A stretch of DNA of 64,000 nt from Paenibacillus_AR mesotrionivorans (GCF_046098205.1 NZ_JBJURJ010000011.1:186001-250000), one strand, 5' to 3'; positions 8,940 through 18,661 are shown, counted from the first letter of the stretch. Numbers and translations: made by a program. The notes: generated by a model from the sequence alone, not told the origin.

Positions 8940-9702
8940 CTTTCGGACACTATCCCATTGGCTCAGGAGATAGATGAAAGGGCAGCAGAAAATGACCGAA
9001 ATCCAGCGGGTATAGCCTGGCAGCGTATATGCAGCTTGGTTTACCGTTTATGCAGCTTAGTTATCCTCATACGAGGTTGGCTTACGGAACTGAGCGACTC
9101 TTAAACGTGAAAAATTAGCTGTTCCAAATTATAACGGAACTAACAGACTCTTAGCGCATCAAAGAGGCAGAAAAACCTGCCCCGTGGCCGTTTAAGGGGC
9201 GTATAGTTCCGTTATTTTGTCAAACACCCGGTTTCGCCCCCTAAGGGTTTCCCAGTTCCGTTAGAGCGCGCCACCTACCTTCTGGCCAATGATCGCCTCC
9301 ATCCCAGCGCCGAATCCACTTTCATCTTAGCCAAAACACCAATTTCGACTTCGGCGGCCAATCGTGCACTGAAGAGTATGACCTCCCCTCCCGAGGAACA
9401 TCCTACAAAGGCGCCAGGGCGTCCGGCCGAGCCGGAGCTGACTGTGATAGAGAGAGCAACTATGCGGAAACAGACTGGGGCAGATCTGACTGCGGTGAAG
9501 TAAACAGCGTTGGAGTAAATAGTCGCAGGGCAGCAACCGTGGAACGGCAGTGGTGGAGTGGCAGCAGTAGGAGCGGTGGGCAGCGGTGAAGTAAGCAGCT
9601 CCAGAGCAGACAACGGCGGACCAAGCAGTCCCGCAGGAAGCAGCGGTTTGCCGCCGCTCCTCCAGGGTAAGGATTGGTAAAACCAGCAGGAGGCTGATGG
9701 GG
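8940..9702. other. Gene-poor stretch with repeats
   Basis: No coding region with family resemblance or a ribosome binding site was found. The first part carries a doubled TATGCAGCTT motif (9030-9060) and the repeat cluster at 9084-9267. From 9290 to 9660 there are open frames on both strands but no recognisable protein. The AGGAGG at 9688-9693 belongs to the next gene. Confidence 0.6.
9084..9267. repeat. Intergenic repeat cluster, TAACGGAACT family
   Basis: Two direct copies of ACGGAACTnAnnGACTCTTA (starting about 9084 and 9134) and two inverted copies of AGTTCCGTTA (9205 and 9255) lie within 185 bp. The inward-facing copies could fold the region into a large hairpin. Similar units recur at three other places in this window. 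Confidence 0.7.
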
Positions 9703-10941
9703 ATGGATTTATACTATGGCACATTATACTGGAACACTACCGGAGCTTCGGTGCTCCGCCTGACTCAAAGGGAGCCCGCTTCCCGCTATGATGCCATTGT
9801 GGTGGGTGGAGGCATGTCCGGCGCTTTAACCGCGTATACTCTGGCCGAAGAAGGACTCAAGGTGGCGGTGATGGACAAGGGTGCCATGGCCTGCGGCAGC
9901 AGTCTGGCCAACACGGGGCTCATTCAATACTCCAATGACATCATGCTTCACCAGCTTATGCAGCAGATCGGCGAAACCAAGGCGGTGCAGTTTTACCGGA
10001 TGTGTGTGAAGGCCATCGACCGGCTGGAGCAGGTTGCCCGTTCTTTGCATGAGCCGACAGATTTTATCCGCCGGGCCAGTCTGTACTTTGCCAGTGTCGA
10101 TCCGGATGTGGAGCTGCTGCAAAAGGAATTTCAAGCCCTCCACGAAAACGGCTTCCCGGTTGACTACCTGACTGCGGATGAGGTGTCACGGCGCTACCCC
10201 TTCCGGAAACCGGCGGCACTTCTTACATACGGGGACGCGGAGCTGAATCCGTTCCGGTTCGTCAGAGCTATCCTTACATATTTGGACCAAAAGGGTGTTC
10301 ATTTCTTCGAGGGTACGGAGGTCACATCCCTGGAGGACAGACCGGACGGCATAAGCGTCCACACCCCCCAAGGCATCTTTACCGCTGAAAACGTCATCGT
10401 GACCACCGGCTACAGCCAGCCTCCCGGGCTGGAGGAGAGCGGAGTGGATCTTAACCGCTCCTATGCCGTCGCTACACGCCCTCTGGAGAATCTGGAAGCC
10501 GCGTGGAAGGACAGGGTACTGATTTGGGAAACCAGACGCCCGTACTTCTATTTGCGTACCACCATGGACGGAAGGATTGTGGCGGGAGGATTGGATGAGG
10601 ATAAGCCGGAGGTGCCCCATAACAAGGAACTGATTGCCCGCCGGGCAGAGGCGCTGAAGCAGGAGCTGGTGAGTCTTTTTCCCATGCTGGATATCCAAAT
10701 CGAATATGCCTGGGCAGCGGTCTTCGGAGAATCCAGAGATAATTTGCCCTTTATCGGGCAGCATCCGGAGCGGAAGCGGTTGTACTATCTTTTGGGCTAT
10801 GGCGGGAACGGCACGGTATACAGCACACTCGGTTCCGAGATTATCCGTGACCTGATCCTGGGCAAGAGCGATGCCAAAGCCGAATTAGTGAAGCTGGCCC
10901 GGCCGGGTCGGACGGCGCCGGATACAGCCGCGTCACGTTAG
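9703..10941 (+). CDS. FAD-dependent oxidoreductase, DAO family (glycine-oxidase-like)
   Basis: The 412-residue flavoenzyme has an N-terminal Rossmann motif YDAIVVGGGMSGALTAYTLA (about 30-49), a second-strand acidic residue in VMDKG, and the C-terminal FAD motif FIGQHPERKRLYYLLGYGGN. This is the layout of D-amino-acid-oxidase-type enzymes that oxidise amines or amino acids with hydrogen peroxide release. The exact substrate cannot be read. ATG at 9703 is preferred because AGGAGG ends 9 nt before it; an ATG at 9697 would be only 3 nt away. The family is also used in GlpD and sarcosine oxidases, so the name stays general. Confidence 0.85.
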   Translation: MDLYYGTLYWNTTGASVLRLTQREPASRYDAIVVGGGMSGALTAYTLAEEGLKVAVMDKGAMACGSSLANTGLIQYSNDIMLHQLMQQIGETKAVQFYRMCVKAIDRLEQVARSLHEPTDFIRRASLYFASVDPDVELLQKEFQALHENGFPVDYLTADEVSRRYPFRKPAALLTYGDAELNPFRFVRAILTYLDQKGVHFFEGTEVTSLEDRPDGISVHTPQGIFTAENVIVTTGYSQPPGLEESGVDLNRSYAVATRPLENLEAAWKDRVLIWETRRPYFYLRTTMDGRIVAGGLDEDKPEVPHNKELIARRAEALKQELVSLFPMLDIQIEYAWAAVFGESRDNLPFIGQHPERKRLYYLLGYGGNGTVYSTLGSEIIRDLILGKSDAKAELVKLARPGRTAPDTAASR

Positions 10942-11035
10942 GAATTCAAGACCCTCTGGTTGCACTGCCCCCCTGTCTGTCCTATCATTAAGGAAAACGG
11001 CGAAAAACCCGCCGGATGGGAGGGCAGGCGCTCGC

Positions 11036-12271
11036 ATGCAGCAGCAATTAAAAGAGAAGGTCAAGGCGCTTCCCCTTACCCCCGGTGTTTATCTGATGAA
11101 GGATTCCCTGGGCAATATCATCTACGTGGGCAAAGCCAAGCAGCTCCGCAAGAGGGTTCAGTCCTACTTTGTCAAAAACAGCGGCCACAGCCCCAAAACC
11201 AGGGTGCTGGTCTCCCATATCCGTGATCTGGAGGTTCGGCATGCGGATACGGAATTTGAGGCTTTTCTGTTGGAATGCCGCCTCATTAAGGAGCTGCGCC
11301 CCGCCTATAACCGCAAAATGAAAAACCCCGAGACCTACACCTACATCACCCTCCACCGGGCCAGGGAAAACGGCCTGCGCTACTTCTCCGTCAGCTACAG
11401 TCCGGAGGATAAGGTTGGCCTCCGACGGTTCGGCCCCTACAGCAGCCGCGGCACGGTGGAACGCGCGTTAGAGGGCATCAAGGAAGGTCTGCGGATTGCC
11501 TGCAGCAACCCTTCCGGCCGCAGCGGCCCCTGCTTGAACCATGCGCTGGGACGGTGCATCGGCATGTGTGCCGGAGGCAAAGCAGCGGAGGCCTATGAGG
11601 CGATTGTGGACCGGATCATCCTGTTCCTGGAGGGGCAGAGCACCGACATTCCCGAATTGATGGAAAAACGGATGGTGGAGGCCGCCGAACGTTTTGATTT
11701 TGAGGCCGCCGCCAGATACAGGGATGAAGGCCGGGCAGTCGCGTATCTATTGCAAAAGGAGAAGATGATCAGCTTTGCGGAAACGGGGCATATCTCAGTA
11801 GTGCTGGAGGAGATGGACGGTGGATGGGCCAAGCTGTTCCTGATCAAAGGCAACCGCCTGCTCCTGAATCACCGGCTGTCTCTTGCCGCCGACGAACAGA
11901 CAACGCCTGCTCTTGCCCGGGAAATCGCTGCACGGGTCCGGTCCGCCTATGTTTCTGCCGGGGCGGATACACAAGGCCCCATTACCCGGTTTGACGTGGA
12001 TGAGGCGCAAATCATCTACAGCTATCTGCAAAGTAACGCTGCCTGCAGCCGTCAATTGGATCAAGCATGGTTGGGCGATAACGCCCCACCCTCCCTGCTG
12101 GAGGAAGAGGCCGCACAGCTGCTGGAGGACCAGTCAAGACTGGCGGTTTTGGAGGCGGCGGCCGGTGACGGGGAAGCGGCAGCCGGTGGTGACGCAGAGG
12201 TGGTGGCGGAAATGGCCGAGCATGAGTTTGATCCGGAGCGCGGGTACGATTACGGACCCGGCCAAAATTAA
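11036..12271 (+). CDS. UvrC-like GIY-YIG nuclease lacking the C-terminal half
   Basis: The 411-residue protein matches only the N-terminal part of UvrC. It has the GIY-YIG domain (PGVYLMKDSLGNIIYVGKAK, residues 16-35), RFGPYSS, four cysteines C156, C166, C174 and C178 spaced like the iron-sulfur ligands of UvrC, and a UvrB-interacting UVR motif (about 205-230). The RNase H-like 5'-incision domain and helix-hairpin-helix tail are absent, and an Ala/Glu/Gly-rich tail replaces them. This resembles the stand-alone 3'-incision nuclease Cho of E. coli, but longer. A terminator follows the stop, so the end is genuine and not a frameshift. Confidence 0.85.
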   Translation: MQQQLKEKVKALPLTPGVYLMKDSLGNIIYVGKAKQLRKRVQSYFVKNSGHSPKTRVLVSHIRDLEVRHADTEFEAFLLECRLIKELRPAYNRKMKNPETYTYITLHRARENGLRYFSVSYSPEDKVGLRRFGPYSSRGTVERALEGIKEGLRIACSNPSGRSGPCLNHALGRCIGMCAGGKAAEAYEAIVDRIILFLEGQSTDIPELMEKRMVEAAERFDFEAAARYRDEGRAVAYLLQKEKMISFAETGHISVVLEEMDGGWAKLFLIKGNRLLLNHRLSLAADEQTTPALAREIAARVRSAYVSAGADTQGPITRFDVDEAQIIYSYLQSNAACSRQLDQAWLGDNAPPSLLEEEAAQLLEDQSRLAVLEAAAGDGEAAAGGDAEVVAEMAEHEFDPERGYDYGPGQN

Positions 12272-12317
12272 AACGTCCTGTACAACCTCCCCTGGGGAGA
12301 ATGCAGGACGTTTTTTT
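12270..12317. terminator. Intrinsic terminator after the UvrC-like gene
   Basis: The stem AAACGTCCTG / CAGGACGTTT is followed by a run of seven T. It overlaps the TAA stop and lies between two convergent genes. Confidence 0.9.
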
Positions 12318-12336
12318 GCTCCGAGAGGGAGTTGCC

Positions 12337-13578
12337 CTAGGTTGCTCCCGTTTCCGCCGCAGCGGGCTCCAGTGGCGACCCAGCCTTTAACAAAGCTTTA
12401 TTCTTCAACAGCAAGAGGGATAAAAGCATCAGCAGGGCGCCGGTCGCCAGCATAATCCATTCAATAGCCACCTTATCTGCCATCGGGCCAAATACCAGCA
12501 TCCCCATGGGCATCATGGAGCTGCTGATCATCCCGAACACCCCGAATACCCGTCCGGTGAAATCCTTATCGACCCGGTCTTGAAGCAGTACAGTGGAGGG
12601 CGTATTGAACAAAGGCAAGGCCAAGCCGAATATGGACATAAAACCGAGGTATATCCAGAAGAACGGCACCAAGCCGAAGGCTACTGTACAAGCACCCATC
12701 ACCACACCGGACAACGTCATGGAGTGGATCTTGTTGCGGAAGCCGCCCCAGGAGGCAATAAGCAGACCGCCCAGCATCATACCTACGGAAAAGGTAATTT
12801 CAATGGCTACCAGCCGCCATACCTGGTCCCCGAAGCTGCGGGCGACCTGAAGCGGCGTGAGGAAGGCGGCAGGCGCCACCAGCACGAAGAAAAACCCGCT
12901 GAAAATAAAGAACTGCTTGAGGTACGGATGGGTGGCAATAAACCGGACACCCTCCCGCAGATCGCCGAAATATCCGCCCTCCTGGGCCTTCTGCATCCGG
13001 TCGTGGTCCTTAACCCGGAGAAACAGGAACAGGGTGCTCACCGCAATGAAGCAGGTCACCACGTCGATGAAGAAGATGGTGGACAGGGGGGCCAATCCCA
13101 GCAATGCGCCGCTGGCCATTGGGGCCACCAGCATAATCAAGGCCTGGATACTCCCGTTGATCCCGTTCACACGGGTTAGCTGGTCCTCGGGCACCAGCTG
13201 CGGCAGAATCGCCCCGACGGCAGGCGTCTGGACCGCCGAACCCAAAGCACGGATGGCCGACATCACGAAGAGCAGCCATAGGGACTCATGCCCCGCCATA
13301 AACAGCAGGGCCATAATTAGAGTCGTCAGCGCAATGGCGCTGTCGGAAATCATGATCAGCCGCTTGCGGTTATAGCGGTCGGCCCATACTCCGGCGAAGG
13401 GCGACAGGAAGAAGGTGGGCAAAAAGCCGCACACAATGGCGATGGTCATCATACTGCCGGATTGGGTGGTCAGGGTAATATGCCAGGTAATGGCGTATTG
13501 CACCAGCGCGGTACCGAACAGGGATATGGTCTGAGTGGCAAGAAACAGGGTAATTCTTCGTTTCCAGTTGGTGTCCAT
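12337..13578 (-). CDS. MFS exporter, DHA3 (macrolide-efflux-like) family
   Basis: The 413-residue protein has about 12 membrane helices. It shows FLATQTISLFGTALVQYAIT at the start, the loop 2-3 motif GVWADRYNRKRLIM and the central repeat GVFGMISSSMMPMGM. These fit the DHA3 drug-exporter family that includes MefA-like proteins, using the proton gradient to export small molecules. The substrate is not predictable. The ribosome binding site is weak (GGAG, 16 nt upstream). It is convergent with the UvrC-like nuclease and no regulator adjoins it. Confidence 0.88.
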   Translation of the reverse strand: MDTNWKRRITLFLATQTISLFGTALVQYAITWHITLTTQSGSMMTIAIVCGFLPTFFLSPFAGVWADRYNRKRLIMISDSAIALTTLIMALLFMAGHESLWLLFVMSAIRALGSAVQTPAVGAILPQLVPEDQLTRVNGINGSIQALIMLVAPMASGALLGLAPLSTIFFIDVVTCFIAVSTLFLFLRVKDHDRMQKAQEGGYFGDLREGVRFIATHPYLKQFFIFSGFFFVLVAPAAFLTPLQVARSFGDQVWRLVAIEITFSVGMMLGGLLIASWGGFRNKIHSMTLSGVVMGACTVAFGLVPFFWIYLGFMSIFGLALPLFNTPSTVLLQDRVDKDFTGRVFGVFGMISSSMMPMGMLVFGPMADKVAIEWIMLATGALLMLLSLLLLKNKALLKAGSPLEPAAAETGAT

Positions 13579-13740
13579 CTTTCAGGGCACGCTCCGTTTC
13601 TTCAAATTTGAACGTTTCTGGACCATTATATCATAACCGATTCTTATAAATGTCCGCCCCAAGCCCGAGAATATCCGGAAAAAATCATTGAAACGATTCT
13701 GCCCGCCGATGGGTTAGGGGAAACGGGATGGAGGACAGAC

Positions 13741-13939
13741 CTAACGAACCTGTAACACGCTATTTGGCCCAAATGGGCATGAAAAAAATCTAACGAATCT
13801 GTGGCACGTTATTCGGCCGTTTGGAAGCATTTCTGCGCCAATCCGGAGAAATAACGTGGCTAGGATTCGTTAGATTTTAAAAACACTCATTTGTAGGCAA
13901 ATAGCGATGCCCAGATTCGTTAGGGCAGATTCGTTAGGG
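13741..13939. repeat. Intergenic repeat cluster, CTAACGAATCT family
   Basis: This fills most of the 394-bp gap between the MFS gene and the Cthe_2159-type gene. CTAACGAACCTGTAACACG (13741) and CTAACGAATCTGTGGCACG (about 13790) are direct copies. Inverted copies with GATTCGTTAG occur at about 13864, 13914 and 13928. Nothing else was recognised in the gap. Confidence 0.7.
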
Positions 13940-13972
13940 GTTTTCCCGATTTTGGCGCAGGACACCGGGACC

Positions 13973-16075
13973 CTACTGCTGCCCCCCGGTTTGGCCCTGC
14001 GTGTTCGGCCGCTGGCCGCGCTGGCTCTGCTGGCCGCTCATCTGGCCTTGGCCGCCCTTGCCGCCGTCCATGCGGCCACCGCCCATGCCGCCGGAAGGCT
14101 TCGTGGTCACACCTGTCTCCGACAGGTAAGTCACTGGACCCGACGGCGTAAATTCCACCACCTTGGTGCCGCCGGAGAGGGTTCCGCCGCTGGTGAGGCC
14201 CGCTTCGGTTTGACCGGATACGGTGCCGCCGGAATAAACCGTATAGGTGCCGTCCTTACTGAGACCAGGGGAAGCGAACACAATGGTCTGGAACTGCTTG
14301 GCGGGGGTGAAGGACGCCACCACCTGGCCGCTTTTATCCGTCAGGGTTACCGTTGTGCCTGCTTTTTGGGCCGAAGAGAAGCTCATCATGACGGAATACG
14401 CGGAGGATTCCTCCGAAGGAGCCTGTGCCATGCCGGAGCTGCCTGCAGCCACCAGGGAGCCGCCGGTCATAGTGAAGGTGCCGTCGTAATCCAGCGCCCC
14501 GTTGCCGTTGTCCGACGGGCCGTTAACGGTAACGGTTCCGCCCGACATCTTGATAAGCCCGTTGGAATCCAGCCCGTCGCCGGCGGCATTTACGGCGATG
14601 CTGCCGCCGGTAATATTCAGCCACGTGTCGCCTGAGGCGCTGAAGCCGTTTTGTCCCGGGCGCCCATTTACGGATGAGCCGTCATTGCCGCCGCCTGCGT
14701 TGATGCCATCGTCGCTGGCGGTGACCTCGATTTTGCCCCCGGCCAGAGTAATCTGCTTGCTTTCGATACCTTCATAGCTCTTTTTGATGAAGATCGTACC
14801 ATTGGAAACCGTCAGCGCGGAATCCGCATGCAGCCCGTCGTCCCCGGAGGTGATGCTCAGCTCGCCACCGCCGATGGTCAGGGTATTGTTGCTGTGAATG
14901 GCATCGTCAGCGGAGTCAATGGTGAAGGAACCTCCGGTAATCGCCAGATCGGACGCTGCCTTGATGGCCTTGGCGCTGGAGGTTTGCGCGGCTGCGGCAG
15001 AGGTGGCTGCGGCGGTTGTTGTGGCAGCGGAGCCGCCCACCGGAGCCGCGTTGCCGGAGCCAGCCGGCGCACCATTCCCTGCGGGAGCTCCGCCCCCGAA
15101 GCCGCCGCCCATAGGCTGCCGGCTGTCCTCAGCCTTGGCCGCCGCATTGGCGCTGCCGCCACCCGTGGTCAGGGCATATTGCCCGCCAGAGATCAGCAGA
15201 GAGCCTGCGGCCTGGATGCCGTCCCTGCCGGAGGTCAGCTTGTAGGTCCCGCCGGACAAAGCGATATATCCCTTGTCCGCCTTCTCGTCATTGGTGGAGC
15301 GGAGGGCGTCGCCTTGGGCCTCCACCACAATGCTGCCATCCTTCACGGCCAGCATATCCCGGCCCACAATACCGTCATCCACGGAATAAACCGTAATGCG
15401 GCCGCCAGTGATCCTCAGCTCATCCTTGCTCATGATGCCATTGTTAAAATTAGCATTCACGGTGAGCGCCCCGGTGCCGTTGATGGTTAGATTGTCCTTG
15501 CTGAACAGCGCCGCGTTGGGCTCGTCAGCCTTGGGATCGCTGTAGACATACTCCGCCGCATCCGTCAGGACGTTCTCGGTGCCGTCGGGTAAGGAAACCA
15601 CCGTTTTGTCGGCGTTTTTCACATAAATGGCAGCACTGGACTTGCTGGTAATGTCCACACCGTTCATCACCAGCTTCACTGTTCCGGAGCCTTGGCTGTC
15701 TACGACAATTTGGCCATCGTTCAGCGTACCGCTGATTACGTACACACCAGGGAGCGCGATCATAACGGTGGAGCCCTCCACGGCTGCGCCGGTTCCGGTA
15801 ATGGCGGCGGTATTGCCATTTAGCTGGATGGTATTGGGTTTTTCCTTCGTCCAGTCGGTATAGTTATCGTCAGAGGTGTAAGTGACCATTTTGGCGGTTA
15901 CGGGACTTGCCGTCACATTGCCTTCCACGACGGCGGAGGCTGCCGGAGAAGCGGAGCCCGCAGCTGCAGAGGCGGATGCCGAGGTCGCTGCATTGTCCGG
16001 AGCCGCACTGCAGGCGGCCAGGGCTGTCGACAACAGGGCAAAGGACAGCAATTTGGAGGTTAAAGGGTTACGCAT
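13973..16075 (-). CDS. Carbohydrate-binding lipoprotein, Cthe_2159 type
   Basis: The 700-residue protein has a lipoprotein signal (STALAACSAA) and an Ala/Ser-rich linker. The body is built of beta-helix-like repeats such as LTINGTGALTVNANFNNGIM, LRITGGRITVYSVDDGIVG and LTIGGGELSITSGDDGLHAD. This matches the Cthe_2159 family of polysaccharide-binding beta-helical proteins. Gly/Ala-rich inserts (about 310-365) and a Gly/Gln-rich tail suggest exposure in the wall. Homologues often neighbour CotH or VTC-type genes; none are here. ATG at 16075 is chosen; a GTG three codons earlier is closer to AAAGGATGG and cannot be excluded. Confidence 0.82.
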   Translation of the reverse strand: MRNPLTSKLLSFALLSTALAACSAAPDNAATSASASAAAGSASPAASAVVEGNVTASPVTAKMVTYTSDDNYTDWTKEKPNTIQLNGNTAAITGTGAAVEGSTVMIALPGVYVISGTLNDGQIVVDSQGSGTVKLVMNGVDITSKSSAAIYVKNADKTVVSLPDGTENVLTDAAEYVYSDPKADEPNAALFSKDNLTINGTGALTVNANFNNGIMSKDELRITGGRITVYSVDDGIVGRDMLAVKDGSIVVEAQGDALRSTNDEKADKGYIALSGGTYKLTSGRDGIQAAGSLLISGGQYALTTGGGSANAAAKAEDSRQPMGGGFGGGAPAGNGAPAGSGNAAPVGGSAATTTAAATSAAAAQTSSAKAIKAASDLAITGGSFTIDSADDAIHSNNTLTIGGGELSITSGDDGLHADSALTVSNGTIFIKKSYEGIESKQITLAGGKIEVTASDDGINAGGGNDGSSVNGRPGQNGFSASGDTWLNITGGSIAVNAAGDGLDSNGLIKMSGGTVTVNGPSDNGNGALDYDGTFTMTGGSLVAAGSSGMAQAPSEESSAYSVMMSFSSAQKAGTTVTLTDKSGQVVASFTPAKQFQTIVFASPGLSKDGTYTVYSGGTVSGQTEAGLTSGGTLSGGTKVVEFTPSGPVTYLSETGVTTKPSGGMGGGRMDGGKGGQGQMSGQQSQRGQRPNTQGQTGGQQ

Positions 16076-16186
16076 GTTCTGCACCCATCCTTTCAGTCTT
16101 TGGAATACCTCTACAGTATCCTGCCAAGCTGAAAGCCCCCTGAACCCTTTCTGAAAGCTGGCTGTGAATGTGCCTGAAATAGAAAA

Positions 16187-16211
16187 GGACCCGTTCCATC
16201 ATGGACGGGCC
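16187..16211 (-). terminator. Terminator of the SRPBCC gene
   Basis: On the minus strand an imperfect GGCCCGT...ACGGGTCC hairpin is followed by TTTTCTATTTC, 15 bp after the SRPBCC stop codon. Confidence 0.65.
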
Positions 16212-16226
16212 TGCTGCAAGGCTTCT

Positions 16227-16742
16227 TTATTTTACTGAAGGCAGATAGGCCTCCAAGCGGCTCCAGGTTTCCAGGATGCCTTGCTCCATCCCCATCTCCA
16301 TTACCTGGCGCAGACTCTCTTCCGTATCGAAGATGCTGCGGCACACCACCCGGGTTTTGTCCCCGTCTGCAGCAAAAGAGAGCTCCACCTCCGTGGCAGG
16401 CATCCCCTCCGCCTCATTGCCCTCCGCATCGGAGAAGTAGTCGGTATAGGTAAGTGCCTCAGGAGCATGAATCGAACCGTACACACCCTTGCCCCAGGAT
16501 TCCATACCGTAAAAATCCCCCTGCTCGGGATCCTCACATTTCATACAATAATGCCAGACGCCTCCGGGCCGCAGGTCGACGGTGCAATGGGGCATACTCC
16601 AGCCCTGAGGCCCCCACCAATGCTTTAAGTGTCCGGCTTCCGTAAACGCCTGGAAAACCAGCTCCCGCGGAGCATCAAAGGTTTTCTCCAGAATAAACTC
16701 CCGGCCTTCTATCCGGACAGCGGTTTTGCCTGCCTCAGCCAT
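16227..16742 (-). CDS. SRPBCC / AHSA1-family protein
   Basis: The 171-residue protein has the START-like pattern of this family: FILEKTFDAPRELVFQAFTE, then HLKHWWGPQGW, LRPGGVWHYCM, and the C-terminal helix MEMGMEQGILETWSRLEAYL. Members bind hydrophobic ligands or act as Hsp90-activator-like proteins; many in Bacilli are stress or toxin-response proteins of unknown ligand. The start MAEAGKTAV is preceded by AGGAGGG at 8 nt. It is a single-gene unit with its own terminator. Confidence 0.88.
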   Translation of the reverse strand: MAEAGKTAVRIEGREFILEKTFDAPRELVFQAFTEAGHLKHWWGPQGWSMPHCTVDLRPGGVWHYCMKCEDPEQGDFYGMESWGKGVYGSIHAPEALTYTDYFSDAEGNEAEGMPATEVELSFAADGDKTRVVCRSIFDTEESLRQVMEMGMEQGILETWSRLEAYLPSVK

Positions 16743-17024
16743 CGCAATTCCCTCCTGTGGACTTGTCCGGTGAAGTGTTCTGGCATTCCACGGACAGATG
16801 CCCTGAATGGTCTTCAACGTTACTATATCCCAGGGACAGGCTTTCCGCAATGGATTTATTACAAATTTGTGAACAAGCGTATAGCGACTCATGCTGCGGT
16901 TCCCGCCGCACCGTATTTCGATGAAATATCGAAGAAGACCCTCAAACCGGTTCTGCCGGTTTCGAGGCTTCCATAACATATCCGGCCTGCGGCACAGACC
17001 ATGTTATTTCAGGGTAGGGTCCGA

Positions 17025-18473
17025 TTAATTCTCCTGCAGGCTGGGGGCAAAGCCCCGTTCATCCGCTAAGGAGGCGTGGTTTTTTTCCCACATGGCTTCG
17101 ATTTCCTCCAGGGATTTGCCCTTGGTTTCGGGAACCTGGGACATGGTAAACAGGAAGGTGAACAGCGCAGCCGCTCCATAAATCCAGAAGGTTTTGCCCG
17201 GTCCGATGGAGGACAGGAGAGACGGGAAGGACTGGGAGACCACAAAGTTCATCGCCCAAAGCGCCATATTGGCAATAGCCGTGGCCACACCCCGGATACG
17301 GTTGGGGAACATCTCCGCCAGCAGCACCCACACCACCGCCCCGAGAGACACGGCGAAGGCAGCCACATAGGCGAGTATACATACTATAATGACGACACCC
17401 CCGGTTTGCCCCAGCTCAAAGGACACTCCGATCAGGAGCAGACTTACGGTCATCACCCCCGAGCCGATCAAGAGAAGCAGCTTGCGGCCCAGCTTATCAA
17501 CCAGCCACAAGGACAGGGCGGTGAACACCACATTCACGACACCGACCAGCAGAGTTTGCAAAAGAGAGCCGCTGGTGCCCGAGCCGGTCTGCCGGAATAT
17601 CTCCGGCGCATAATACATCACCGCGTTGATCCCTGTGATCTGCTGGGTCATGGCCACAATCGTACCGATAACCAGGATTTTCCGGGTTTTGCCCTTCATC
17701 AGCTGGCGGGCCGCTTCCCCGAAGGAAAGCTTGGTCTCCTCGGCGAAGGAGCGTTTAATGTCCAGCACCTCCTGCCGGGCGGCGGTATTCCCGTGAATCC
17801 GCAGCAGAATGGGCAGGGCCTCCTCCGCTCTGCCCTTTTGGATTAACCAGCGGGGGCTTTCCGGAACGAAGAACAGCAGGATCAGAAACAAGGTGCCCGG
17901 CACCACACCGGCTCCGAACATAAAACGCCAGCCGGAGGTGATGTTCCAGGCCTCATTGCCGGCTCCCGCAATGAAATAGGAGAGCAGCATGCCGCTGAGA
18001 ATAGCGGTAACGGTCGCCATTTGGGTCATGGCCACCAGCCTGCCGCGGTATTTGGCCGGGGCAATCTCCGCATTGTACATGGGACACAGGGAGCAGTTGA
18101 TGCCGATAGCCACACCCTCCAGCATACGCAGGGCGATAAACGGGACCAATCCGCCCGCCAGCGCGGAGCCGCCGATGCCGATGATGTAGAGCAGGGCGGA
18201 TACGATCAGCACCCGCTTGCGTCCGTAACGGTTGCCCATCATGCCTGCGAAGGCCGCCCCGGCAATACAGCCGATGATGATGCACGAGACGGTCCAGCCC
18301 AGCATGGCGTCACCCAAGCCGAAGCGCAGGCGGAGATAGCCGTTGGCACCGGACATCACGGAGGTGTCGAAGCCGAATAGAAAGCCGCCCAACGCGGCGA
18401 CTAAGGATACGAGTATAACAAACCGGAGACTGCCTTTTTCCGGTGTCTGTGTAAGAATGGTGTCGGAATTCAT
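17025..18473 (-). CDS. Sugar porter of the MFS (XylE/IolT-like)
   Basis: The 482-residue protein has 12 membrane helices and the signature motifs of proton-sugar symporters: GFDTSVMSGA in helix 1, GNRYGRKR, PESPRWLIQKGR after helix 6, QQITGINAVMYYAPEIF in helix 7, and PETKGKSLEEIE at the end. It imports a hexose, pentose or inositol; which one is not readable. AAGGAGGA precedes the ATG. It lies 188 bp downstream of the response-regulator gene on the same strand, with a GC-rich hairpin (GGGCCGCAGCGGCCC) but no T-run between them, so it may be read through from, or controlled by, that sensory system. Confidence 0.92.
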   Translation of the reverse strand: MNSDTILTQTPEKGSLRFVILVSLVAALGGFLFGFDTSVMSGANGYLRLRFGLGDAMLGWTVSCIIIGCIAGAAFAGMMGNRYGRKRVLIVSALLYIIGIGGSALAGGLVPFIALRMLEGVAIGINCSLCPMYNAEIAPAKYRGRLVAMTQMATVTAILSGMLLSYFIAGAGNEAWNITSGWRFMFGAGVVPGTLFLILLFFVPESPRWLIQKGRAEEALPILLRIHGNTAARQEVLDIKRSFAEETKLSFGEAARQLMKGKTRKILVIGTIVAMTQQITGINAVMYYAPEIFRQTGSGTSGSLLQTLLVGVVNVVFTALSLWLVDKLGRKLLLLIGSGVMTVSLLLIGVSFELGQTGGVVIIVCILAYVAAFAVSLGAVVWVLLAEMFPNRIRGVATAIANMALWAMNFVVSQSFPSLLSSIGPGKTFWIYGAAALFTFLFTMSQVPETKGKSLEEIEAMWEKNHASLADERGFAPSLQEN

Positions 18474-18661
18474 CGGTCATTCCTCCTTCCTCTCCAGTAT
18501 AGCGCGGGCTGTATGTAAGGAAGGGGTCCAACTCCAGCAGGTTTTTAGCGGATTCCCAGCACTTCTTTGTGATCCGGGCCGCTGCGGCCCGCCGAAGACA
18601 CAGGAGTAGCATTATTTTAAGGCGGGCGGCAAAATGATGCGGCTTTCTATTCCGTTCCTTC

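Noticed and set aside
9275..9724. Minus-strand frame of about 149 codons in the gap before the FAD oxidoreductase
   Set aside because: Composition is Pro/Ser/Cys-rich without any known pattern, it overlaps the oxidoreductase start, and it lacks a ribosome binding site.
16941..16972. Hairpin CCTCAAACCGG / CCGGTTTCGAGG as a terminator of the sugar porter or SRPBCC gene
   Set aside because: The stem is good, but no T-run follows on either strand and it lies upstream of the SRPBCC gene, so its role is unclear.
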